From: Bacteroidota bacterium
Lineage (GTDB): Bacteria; Bacteroidota; Ignavibacteria; Kapaibacteriales; NICIL-2
Assembly (NCBI GenBank): GCA_019695345.1
Contig: JAIBAE010000007.1
Coordinates: 1 to 64,000, forward strand
DNA: 64,000 nucleotides
Direction: 5' to 3'
Positions 54,701 to 62,484 of this stretch are shown here, piece by piece; the first letter of the stretch is position 1; each line of letters opens with the position of its first letter. The notes beneath the pieces are model-generated. The model did not search any database. It was not told where the DNA came from and saw only the letters and a program-made list of their open reading frames with translations. Made by a program: the position numbers and the translations under genes.

Positions 54701-57700
54701 TATGGTCACCACAAACAACTCGTGCAACAACAGTGTCGGTTGTGTTCGGAGCGCCAATAAGTTTCTTTGTTACTTCAATCATTACACCTGCCTTAACTTC
54801 CGGTAACATTTTTTTATCCACGGGAACATCAGTGGCAATGGGTGTATCTTTATAGGTAACGGTATGTATCACCGTCTTTTTGCATTTTGGTTTCGGAACT
54901 TCGCCTGCCTTCCAGGCAACTTGTTGGTTATTCATTCCCAATACCAAGCCACCATCCAAAGCCCAGGAATACGTAATCAAGTCTATTATGGAACTACCGT
55001 TAGCCGCTTCGGCACAGTTTTTTGCTTTGGCAGGCCCGCATACTCTTCTGCTAATATCTGCATCCGATGCCGATGAAGTTAAAAATGTATAATCACGTGC
55101 AAGTATTGGTTCATCTTCCGGTATTACAGCCCATTCTTTCCAAAGTGGCTCACCATTTTTATACATCAACGCAATAGTACGTGGTTCCTTGCGTAATACC
55201 GATGGGTCAGTTCCAACAAGTGGTGGTTGAGGTAAAAACGTATTCTCAATCGGACATTCTCCTTGGTGTACATCAGTGCCAAGTCCACCCGCAGGTTCTG
55301 TATTAGCAAAGACGGGGATACGTCCGGAATAAGAAATTTCTTTTACCTCAACCTGTGGTCCATCTTTTGCCCGCCATCCGTCGGTAACAGTATCAGTAGC
55401 CGTAATAGTTAGTTTATCCTTCAGGTTTGGATTAGAAAATATATCGAACAGAAAGTCATGAAGTTCTTTTTTGGCTTTAGCAAGATTATCGCGCGATTGT
55501 TTTAAAGAATCCTGTGCAGCTTTAATGGAAGAATCGCGTTCTGCCAAAGCACTTGTTACATTGGCTTCACATTCCTTCATAATTGCCTCACCCGTCTTCT
55601 TTGCCTTTTCGGTTTCTTCAATTGTCTTAGCAATTTCTTTGGCATCATCTAAACTATCTAAACCCTCGTTAATCTTTTCATTTAATTCAGCGCGTTCTGT
55701 TTGCTTGTCGTCAACAGTTTCTTTTGCTTCCTGCAATCTGTCTTTTGCAGCATCCAACCTTGGTGCAATATCTTTTTCCAATCGCTTATTCAACTCATTC
55801 AACTCATCAATTGCAGCAATACGTGCCTGACTTTTAGCGGAAAATTCCTTTCGGGCATCTTCATATTCTTTTGTGGCAGCGGTAACTCTATCGGTAGCAG
55901 CTTTAACACTAGCTGCCACGCTTGCAACATCACTTTCCAAAGAAGCAACTTTAGTTTTGGCAAGTTTTTCTTCTGCATCTGCCACTTGTACTTTACTGCG
56001 CGCCGTAGCAGCAGCAGTCTGATTATTTGCAGCAATAGCGTGGTTCAATTCGCTTTGTGCTTGTCCGGTTGCTCCATGTTTCTCTTTTAACTCTGCACGT
56101 GCTTTTTCTAGGTCGGCAGTACGCTCTGCAAGAGTTTGTTTTGCCTTTGCCTCAAGGTCTTTTTCTTTATCAATTCCTGCTTTTAACTCTAATACTTTTT
56201 TACCAGCAGCAGTAGCTTCTTCCTTGGCGGTTTCAACATTTTTTTCCTGTGCTTCTATATCTGTTTTCAGCTTATCAACTTTATCCTGATACATCTTCAC
56301 TTTTTCTTCTTGTTTCTTTACTTCCTCTTCTGCATCCTTAACTGCTTGTTGAGTTTTTAACTGTTCGTCTGCCTGTTGCTTCTTACCATCGTTTTTAACA
56401 TGAGATAGTTCACGTTTAAGGGAATCAATTTCTTCTGTTCCAGACGCGACCGCACCGCTTGCATCATGATAGCGCATAGTCTCGCGTAGAGTACGTTCCA
56501 GCAACAATGTAAGCTTTTTCTGGACGGCCTGTTTTTTGGCTAATGCTATTACCACACCGGCTTCTGCTTTTGCAACGGAATCTTTTAGTTCATCAAATCG
56601 TTTCTTCTGTGCATCATCCATTAATACTTCTATTGGCGGAGGTACATAGTACACCAATTCCCCATCGGCAATTTTATTTCCGGTCAACGCTACATCTTTA
56701 TCCCGTTTCTTATCGGCAAGCTTTTTCTTTAGCTCATCAAATTCTTTATTAGCATCATCAATCTGTTTCTGAAGAGCATCTATAATTTTATTTGCATCAA
56801 TCTTTAAAACATCTTCAAGTGATGTTTTTTGTGCAATAAGTTTATTCTTCTCGTCAGTAAGACGTATTACTTCCTTATTAGCTATTAATACTCTGGCTTT
56901 CTCTGTTGCAATACTATCGCTTAATACAACCAACGAATCCTGTAGGAGCCGAACAGTACTGTCAATCCCTCGCTTCTTATCGGCTAGTGTTCCACGTTCT
57001 CGCAATAACGAAACACGAATCTTATCCAGAGCTTCTATTCGTTTAGTCTCAAGAACTTTTAATTCTGCTTGCAATGCCGAAAGTTTATCCGATTCTTTCT
57101 CAAACAACTTTGCAGATGCATCTGCTTTGGAAACATACAAGGCAAGTTCTGTTTTGTTTGCTTCAACGGCGGAAGAATATGCCAGTGCTTTCTTCTTCAA
57201 TTCACTCTCAGCCGAAGCAAGAGCCGATTCTCTTGCCCCAATCTTTGCTCTTGCACTTGCAATCTTACTCTTTAATAACTTATCTAACGTAAATGGTGTA
57301 GCAAGCAGTGAGACATGATTACTCATAAACACCGATTGTGCCGAACTCACAATATCAAGTGCCGCGGAACATGCTGCACGTTTATCTGCGTTGCTCTTGC
57401 CTGTACATTCTGCCGCCATTGCCAAACCAAGCGCAGTAAGCCGTGTAGTAAATAATGTTCCTAATGCTGTGCGTGTTGCACCAACAGGAGTTGCTAAAGC
57501 AGAATCAGCTATATCATTCACGGCTTTTACCTCTGCCGATAACGTGGTATTGCCGGCTGCCTGCGTTGCAATCCAAATGGTAGCTTTGTCGGTAAAGTCT
57601 CGTTGCGATTTAAAAAACTCCCTTGGTGCACCAGCCGGATACAACGATGTTTGAAATGCACCTACACTCTTGGCATCACCCGAACTTGCAGAGCGCAACG

Positions 57701-60203
57701 ATTCGTACGCTACTTGTGCAGCTTTGTATTCGGCAAGTAACGTTTTAAGTGTAGCAGCTAATTCTGCAGTTTTATCCGTTAGTTTTTTTACATCAGCATC
57801 GCGTGCCTTTTGTGCAGACTCCATGGTTTTTTGCTGTGTAGCAATCTCCTTTAACTTTGCAAGTTCCTCAGGAGATTGTTTCCCTTGCAGTATCACATCA
57901 ATCGAATCAATTTCTTTTTTTACTGCACTGCTTTCTTTTTTCTTGTCGGCAATGGTTTCTTGTACCTTGCCAAACAAAGTTTCATTTTTTTCTATTTGCT
58001 TCTTTTCATTTTCAACAGATGTTGTATACTCTTTTAACTTTTTACCAACCGAGTCAAGTTGCGCCTTAATAACCTCCAACTGTCGTTCTGCAACATTCTT
58101 TTGTTGCTCAAGTTTTTTCGGAATCTCTTTTTTAATCGTCTCTAAAGAATCTATTTTGCTTTGTACTTCAGCAATTTGCTGCAATAACTTTTCAATTTCT
58201 TTTTCGATATCATTGGCAAGTTTTATAGACGGCATAGTGTTTAAAGTACCTTTGCCTTCTAATACCCAAGAATATGTTATTCCATCCTGAACTGGTATTT
58301 TTTTCTGACTTATTGCACCTTCTTTACACGGGGTACACTGTAGTATTCCATAATCCATATCAATTGCAGAAGCACGAATAGGTAATGCACGGGGGTAGGG
58401 GAACTCGGCAGGTGCATCAATTTTAGAGCCCAATGAAACAGGCGTTGCCTTCTCCGATTGTAATTCCGGTGGTGGGCACTTATCCGGTAAACTATCGCTC
58501 GGACAATACACTTCAAAGTTGCCGCCAAATGGGCACTTTGTTCCATCGGAACAAATTACATTTCCGCTTAAAGTTATAGAATACCACCCGGGCTTAATAC
58601 AACGAACCTCAACCATCTCGCCTTTGGGGTCGCCAATCATTTCCGCAGCACCATCACCACTTCCAAAACTCCAAGAATACTTAATGGTATGTGTACACGC
58701 CGGAACAGTGCCTTTACATGGAGTGTTCTTACAGCCACCCTCCACTTTTGCTTTGTAGGTGGTATTTCCTCTTGCAGATTTTCCAGTTTCAATATCAGAC
58801 TTTACCCAACACGAGCATTTACATTCTTCCCTTGTTGTGGTGGTGGGCGGTCGCTCGGTTGTAGTAGTTGTTCCACCACCAGTAGTAGTTGTTCCGCCAT
58901 CGGTTGTTGTTGTGGTACCAGCTGATTTATTAACTTTCACTGTTTTTGTAGTAGTTACACTTCCGCACGAGGCTGTACCACAAAACATTTCACCCGTATA
59001 AGTTGCTGTAATAGTTCCTGATGAAGGTGGTGAAACAGTAGCACCAATTCCACTTCCACTTGGAAGGGGTGATGTATTTCCTTTTTCGTCGGTAAAAGTT
59101 ATTGTCCATTTCCCTTTAATGGATGGCATACACGGCATAATGCAGTTCATTCTGAATCGTATCCAAAATGAAACCGATGATGAATAGGTAACGGTAGTAC
59201 CTGTATTGCCTTCAGGTAAAAAGAACGGTCCGCCAATATACTCTTTACTCGCATCGTTATCTGCTTCATATCCAATCCCAACTAACTCACCTTTACAAAA
59301 ACACGAAGTGGTTGTGTCGCGTGTACGTGTACCGGTTGGTGAACATGTAACAGTGAATGTGTTTGGTTCCGACCATCCGTCGTTATCGGTAATTAACTGG
59401 CCGCCAATACCTGTTGTTCGTACCGACCACACATAGGTGCGTGTTTGTGTTTTTGTACTCGTGGTGCTATTCTGTGGCTGAAACACCGTTACGTCAAAAT
59501 CGGGTGGAAACACAAGCTGTGTTGTGTTGTATACATCCTGTTCTATAATTGGATGATTAGCACGAAATGCATTCATGGGTGTTTGTCCGGGCAATACTTC
59601 GCATAACACAAAATGATACATTGTTCCAAAGGTATACGTAGGTGTTAACGAGCCCCACCGGAAAATCAAGGTAGGTACTTGCTGACATGTTGTTGTAAAG
59701 TTCTGAACAGGTTGTAACAGATACGGAAGTTGATAACTAATTATCTCGAAGTTCCTACATACGGGTTGGCTTATTGGTTGTCCGGTTTCTGCCTGTAACA
59801 ACTGAACACACAACTGATATTGAGATGAAGGCAGTTTCCCTGTTCTGACTGCAACGTTTTTATCATCGCCAAAAAACGACATTGCTTGCAGTACTACTAC
59901 CTGTTCAGCATTTACCATCATGGTTCCACGCGGAACAGTAAGAATCGGCATTTTAGTGTAATCGGAAGATGCCTTTAGTTGTCCGTCGCGTAGTATCTGC
60001 ACACCAAGCCGAACCTGCGCAGGATTTTGCCCGGGGTTCAGAATGTTAAGCATAATTGTTTCTGTGCGTTCTTGCCAGTCCGAAAGATACGGAGACGGGC
60101 GCGGGTTCATGTTCAGGTTCAGCTGCAGCGGCTGCCCGAAAACAAACAGCGTGTTTGCAAATGCAAGCAAACTGTACAGAATTTTTTTCGATATGTTCTT
60201 CAT
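51768..60203 (-). CDS. giant secreted TANFOR-like protein with coiled coil and beta-rich C-terminus
   Basis: A 2811-residue protein. The signal peptide is at 1-23 (…NTLFVFGQ). The N-terminal region (about 24-290; NPRPSPYLSDWQERTE, RVQ-type strands) resembles the TANFOR domain of Bacteroidota giants. Cys-rich and PKD/Ig-like modules (about 300-640) include a Thr/Gly linker at about 426-451. A continuous coiled coil (about 658-1594) is rich in Lys, Glu, Ala and Asp. Ig-like modules (about 1640-2050) precede a repetitive beta region (about 2060-2811) of short alternating G/F/S strands. There is no membrane anchor and no T9SS domain; it ends DIDVGYSS. AAGGCGAG precedes the ATG. Function unknown: a fibre, stalk or envelope-spanning bridge is possible. 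Confidence 0.75.
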   Translation of the reverse strand: MKNISKKILYSLLAFANTLFVFGQPLQLNLNMNPRPSPYLSDWQERTETIMLNILNPGQNPAQVRLGVQILRDGQLKASSDYTKMPILTVPRGTMMVNAEQVVVLQAMSFFGDDKNVAVRTGKLPSSQYQLCVQLLQAETGQPISQPVCRNFEIISYQLPYLLQPVQNFTTTCQQVPTLIFRWGSLTPTYTFGTMYHFVLCEVLPGQTPMNAFRANHPIIEQDVYNTTQLVFPPDFDVTVFQPQNSTTSTKTQTRTYVWSVRTTGIGGQLITDNDGWSEPNTFTVTCSPTGTRTRDTTTSCFCKGELVGIGYEADNDASKEYIGGPFFLPEGNTGTTVTYSSSVSFWIRFRMNCIMPCMPSIKGKWTITFTDEKGNTSPLPSGSGIGATVSPPSSGTITATYTGEMFCGTASCGSVTTTKTVKVNKSAGTTTTTDGGTTTTGGGTTTTTERPPTTTTREECKCSCWVKSDIETGKSARGNTTYKAKVEGGCKNTPCKGTVPACTHTIKYSWSFGSGDGAAEMIGDPKGEMVEVRCIKPGWYSITLSGNVICSDGTKCPFGGNFEVYCPSDSLPDKCPPPELQSEKATPVSLGSKIDAPAEFPYPRALPIRASAIDMDYGILQCTPCKEGAISQKKIPVQDGITYSWVLEGKGTLNTMPSIKLANDIEKEIEKLLQQIAEVQSKIDSLETIKKEIPKKLEQQKNVAERQLEVIKAQLDSVGKKLKEYTTSVENEKKQIEKNETLFGKVQETIADKKKESSAVKKEIDSIDVILQGKQSPEELAKLKEIATQQKTMESAQKARDADVKKLTDKTAELAATLKTLLAEYKAAQVAYESLRSASSGDAKSVGAFQTSLYPAGAPREFFKSQRDFTDKATIWIATQAAGNTTLSAEVKAVNDIADSALATPVGATRTALGTLFTTRLTALGLAMAAECTGKSNADKRAACSAALDIVSSAQSVFMSNHVSLLATPFTLDKLLKSKIASARAKIGARESALASAESELKKKALAYSSAVEANKTELALYVSKADASAKLFEKESDKLSALQAELKVLETKRIEALDKIRVSLLRERGTLADKKRGIDSTVRLLQDSLVVLSDSIATEKARVLIANKEVIRLTDEKNKLIAQKTSLEDVLKIDANKIIDALQKQIDDANKEFDELKKKLADKKRDKDVALTGNKIADGELVYYVPPPIEVLMDDAQKKRFDELKDSVAKAEAGVVIALAKKQAVQKKLTLLLERTLRETMRYHDASGAVASGTEEIDSLKRELSHVKNDGKKQQADEQLKTQQAVKDAEEEVKKQEEKVKMYQDKVDKLKTDIEAQEKNVETAKEEATAAGKKVLELKAGIDKEKDLEAKAKQTLAERTADLEKARAELKEKHGATGQAQSELNHAIAANNQTAAATARSKVQVADAEEKLAKTKVASLESDVASVAASVKAATDRVTAATKEYEDARKEFSAKSQARIAAIDELNELNKRLEKDIAPRLDAAKDRLQEAKETVDDKQTERAELNEKINEGLDSLDDAKEIAKTIEETEKAKKTGEAIMKECEANVTSALAERDSSIKAAQDSLKQSRDNLAKAKKELHDFLFDIFSNPNLKDKLTITATDTVTDGWRAKDGPQVEVKEISYSGRIPVFANTEPAGGLGTDVHQGECPIENTFLPQPPLVGTDPSVLRKEPRTIALMYKNGEPLWKEWAVIPEDEPILARDYTFLTSSASDADISRRVCGPAKAKNCAEAANGSSIIDLITYSWALDGGLVLGMNNQQVAWKAGEVPKPKCKKTVIHTVTYKDTPIATDVPVDKKMLPEVKAGVMIEVTKKLIGAPNTTDTVVARVVCGDHKGLAGEDVEVIVTIKPEYAKLTKDYGLEKPNQLKVVKQTDGDGYIHIPFLFGSGFAEFDMTVEWKRERCYKDTLLATMPLYLQFLKFADSPPNAAVEAGKKVWEGALSLEAASKSMPEKNEDADKDENYAKRTHAIVGVTDNEREPANDIMIEYLKNPKNKKPVTYTPPKVATELFGIARTLVSSLPKDPKEEVWIKAQCAEAALQKLSVPKDVEGKKSGKDKRFKIGSASMPFIVELDEPASSGETVYGNGKLIVENLHEFLQSFIDIPLAVNGVYLEGEGDAMIAKQGFVSWKPGEGKKVEYKGFTFRVDSLSITASAGAMIGGGITHQKYLPDGAGFHAELETSGNFFGTVSDLPEVKFAKCTLKKGSSFTLDMHETRDEDEIADELKPFVGIVINKAELILPKTFSTTDGKDTTNSELSVESFAIGRKYKAGEVAIGGTVKVSGKFFKMGFGGWKCDFSSLEFSFANSELKEGKLSGAIHMPIPFEGDIDFELSGSKEEWSGTISTAHPVSVPKIKTVFSLLDGTSISYKPETSLATLSINATATCEYFKRLDIKNLTLDNTGKIVGEVSITEPNIKFGRGFDLAISKLTIKKEEDKDLSITVKGTFSIPNIIALKGGVELTTGPSVKVSLDETSIKFDYGPCSFSGGFAFSETEFRGDFDIGLKNLCTGGITGKLIAGVQKVDETKSFTYWYGELTAKVAIPLGQTTLFITELGGGIGYNYEPPVGTQSGNPKELPNSLAFKAIVGIGTPSTGSLMNSRVEMVLIPWTEFTIYGKIWLLNKKDALFGEGKLTLSTEPASLSGFVRLFIGVPDAKGKILSFDGNMEFKYSESEKYIRSKTLSGSALQVIKAEGKVSVTQDSLYVDGTLRYDFDKKIPLGVVDFYVSLHAYAGGTIAYYTSTSKLKTKVEFKGSVDVKGDFPIYGMSTLLTGSAKVAADLEATPYSVKITAGVHVSYSVFGYSDALDIDVGYSS

Positions 60204-60245
60204 AACTCGCCTTTACAAAAACGTATTGTTATGGTAACAAGGGAA

Positions 60246-60464
60246 TTGTTGCTATCGCCCGACGGTACCGCACTATGTCTGTATCACATCCTTATCATGC
60301 CGGAGAGTTCCTTTACTGTTCAACAAACTGTATCGTGATATGAATAAATTCTTGTGTATAAAACCAATATCCACGATGCACATTGTTACTTATGTGTTGT
60401 TCTGTTCTGCACGAGAGCTGCGTTGTAGTTACTCGGCGCATGGTGCAGTCATGCGTTAGCAACT
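60246..60464. repeat. R1 repeat, complete inverted pair in the TANFOR operon
   Basis: Plus half: TTGTTGCTATCGCCCGACGG, ATCATGCCGGAGAG, CTGTATCGTGATATG. Minus half: TAGTTGCTAACGC, ATGACTGCACCA, and a central TCGTG. It begins 3 bases after the barrel gene's stop and ends shortly before the giant gene. Confidence 0.65.
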
Positions 60465-60466
60465 AT

Positions 60467-62173
60467 TTAAAACCTTGTTGAAATCAATGCCTGAATTGTA
60501 CTCTCGGAATATGAACTGTTTGTACTGAATGAGAATGAATTAAGGGTTGCATTCAGCGAGAGCACAGTTGTGCCCGATATAGTATAACCACACGATACAC
60601 CAACAAGAAACTGAGTATTGGAACCCCCACCTGTAAAAGATGACGATGAGTACGTAAGCCGTAAACCCGGGCGTAGTTTAAGTGCAGCCAGGTTATACGA
60701 ACTACCCGCATTGGCCGAGAACGTAGTGTAGCCCCCAAACTTAAGCGAGTTACTTACATAACTTATACCTCCGTATCCGGTAAGCGGCATCGTTGAAAGT
60801 ACAACAGAGTAATTTGCAAAAGTGGAAAGTACACTGTTATCGGAAAGTGCACCGCTAATGACATTGTAATCGTCATAACTATCGTAGCCGGCTGTGAGCG
60901 TAACCGTTTGCATTCCAAACGAAGTTGAAAATGAATACATAGGTGATACCGAAATGGAACGTGATACGTTTTCTATACGTAATGTATCGTTACTTGCCGT
61001 GTTGCGTACGCCAAAATTTGAAAGTGTTGCTGCAACCGACCAATCGTTGCTCATTACCCATAAGCCATTTGCAGAAATGAGTAATTGAGATAGTGTTGCG
61101 GTTTGAGTTGATAGAACATTATTGATTCTGTATCCAACTGTACCCGAAATGTTAAGAAGATTATCGGTTGTTGTGAATGCAGGTTGTACGGTAAACTCAA
61201 TGCGGTCGGGTTGTAGGTACGGAAAACCGGGTGATGCAAACCCTTCGCCAATATACTTTGCACCTGTACGGAGCTTAACGGGTCCTAACAGAAATGCAAC
61301 ACCGGCTGTGGCAGCGTAGTCGAGCCGCGTTGAGTTACGAACGGTAATTGGCGAGAACGACGAGAAGTCTGACCCCTGATACAATTGCGCACGTAAACTT
61401 CTTGTTGTAAAGTTCGATGCAATCTCTGCATCGGCAATTATTGTACTATCTATATTGATTTTTGCTGCAACCGAACCAACAAACAACTCTTGTGGTGTAA
61501 CAGTGGTTAATTGGGTTTGTACGGATGAGGTATCATCAATAGCATGAACAACCTGAAACGATACTGTACTTCCGCCAGCGGATGATACTCCAAACTGTGC
61601 GCCTTTCATGGTACGTTGATACGCACCGGTTAAATTAAAACTTGTTATAGGAAACGTTGGTTCTATTGCACGCTGTGCCACACCATAAAATGCCGATGCC
61701 GTTAAACGCCCGGGTTTAAAATCTGCACCGAGCCCAAATATCTGTACATCGCCTGCTGTTAGCGAAGAGTACTGCGGGGTGTAGCTTCCCAAGTGTGCTT
61801 GCAGCGCTCCAATGCGCGGTTCGATTGCAATAATGTTGAGCGGGTTTTGTAAAAATTGCTCTAACGATTGGTTAACTGCAAATCCTGTACTTACGTTAGT
61901 TTGTTGTGAGCTTAGCATAAGTGTAACAGGTAGCTCGATGATACCATATTGTATATTACTTTGAGCAACAAGGCGGTATAGGTTTGCCGGACGGCGTGGT
62001 GCAAAGAACGGTGCAGGTTCGGTATTTAATGTGTAGTAGTCTGCACTGAGTGAGATGTTTCCGGAGATAATTGGCCGTAAGGATATATCCTGTGCATGTA
62101 ATGATACACAGGAAGAAAAATAATATGCAAACGACGCAAGAAGCAATGGTGCGAGGAGTAATGTTGTACGCAT
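60467..62173 (-). CDS. outer-membrane beta-barrel protein of the TANFOR cluster
   Basis: A 568-residue protein. The signal peptide MRTTLLLAPLLLASFAYYFS continues to VSLHAQ (about 28). The rest is amphipathic beta-strands (LSADYYTLN, GLGADFKPGRLTASAFYGVA, LRTGAKYIGEGF, VTLTAGYDSYDDY) and ends ALISTRF with the terminal Phe of outer-membrane barrels. There is no TonB plug or OmpA domain. It lies upstream of the giant and FN3 genes in one direction, separated by repeat pairs only, so it may be their exporter, anchor or docking port. That role is inference from context. The ATG at 62173 follows GGGGAAAGG. Confidence 0.75.
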   Translation of the reverse strand: MRTTLLLAPLLLASFAYYFSSCVSLHAQDISLRPIISGNISLSADYYTLNTEPAPFFAPRRPANLYRLVAQSNIQYGIIELPVTLMLSSQQTNVSTGFAVNQSLEQFLQNPLNIIAIEPRIGALQAHLGSYTPQYSSLTAGDVQIFGLGADFKPGRLTASAFYGVAQRAIEPTFPITSFNLTGAYQRTMKGAQFGVSSAGGSTVSFQVVHAIDDTSSVQTQLTTVTPQELFVGSVAAKINIDSTIIADAEIASNFTTRSLRAQLYQGSDFSSFSPITVRNSTRLDYAATAGVAFLLGPVKLRTGAKYIGEGFASPGFPYLQPDRIEFTVQPAFTTTDNLLNISGTVGYRINNVLSTQTATLSQLLISANGLWVMSNDWSVAATLSNFGVRNTASNDTLRIENVSRSISVSPMYSFSTSFGMQTVTLTAGYDSYDDYNVISGALSDNSVLSTFANYSVVLSTMPLTGYGGISYVSNSLKFGGYTTFSANAGSSYNLAALKLRPGLRLTYSSSSFTGGGSNTQFLVGVSCGYTISGTTVLSLNATLNSFSFSTNSSYSESTIQALISTRF

Positions 62174-62243
62174 TGAAGAACCTTTCCCCAGAGTAAAATG
62201 AAAGGACGTACTGTACTACCGAAATTACCATTATAAGCCGGGG

Positions 62244-62251
62244 CAAATATA
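62244..62251 (-). promoter_or_regulatory. candidate -7 box for the barrel-TANFOR-FN3 operon
   Basis: Minus strand TATATTTG fits TAnnTTTG, 71 bases before the barrel gene start. The -33 box is unclear. The 312-base gap 62174-62484 otherwise holds an R2 copy and the terminator of the next gene. Confidence 0.4.
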
Positions 62252-62331
62252 ATCCCTGTTTTTGTAATGCCGTGATTTATTTATAGTTACAGGCAAGAAT
62301 TTTGTAAAATCACAGATTTGGGTTAGTACTT

Positions 62332-62396
62332 TGCGCCGCTGAACGGTTGGAGCGGACAGGGTTGCCGCGCAGTTTCATGCGCTTCGGCAGAGACGG
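62332..62396 (-). repeat. R2 repeat
   Basis: Minus strand: CCGTCTCTGCCGAAGC, GCGGCAACCCTGTCCGCTCC, AGCGGCGCAA. It lies beyond the intrinsic terminator of the lipoprotein gene. Confidence 0.6.
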
Positions 62397-62426
62397 TTTA
62401 CCAAACCATTGTATTTGTACGATAAT

Positions 62427-62460
62427 AAAAAAAAAGCCGCACAATGGTTGTTGTACGGCT
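62427..62460 (-). terminator. intrinsic terminator after the LVIVD lipoprotein gene
   Basis: Minus strand AGCCGTACAA (62460-62451) pairs with TTGTGCGGCT (62444-62435) around a 6-base loop, followed by a T run of nine (62435-62427). Confidence 0.85.
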
Positions 62461-62484
62461 TGCCTGCTTTCGTAGTGTGGTGTT

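Noticed and set aside
57670-58290. 206-codon plus-strand open frame (and similar frames at 53110-53682, 55471-55830, 55701-56090) opposite the giant gene
   Set aside because: They mirror the coiled-coil or beta region of the giant protein on the other strand; Ser/Phe/Cys-rich composition is the expected antisense shadow, and no start context or family similarity is seen.
58850-58925. Thr/Gly-rich simple sequence in the giant gene considered as a phase-variable repeat
   Set aside because: The codons vary (mixed ACT/ACC/ACA and GGT/GGC/GGA), so there is no uniform short tandem repeat able to slip.
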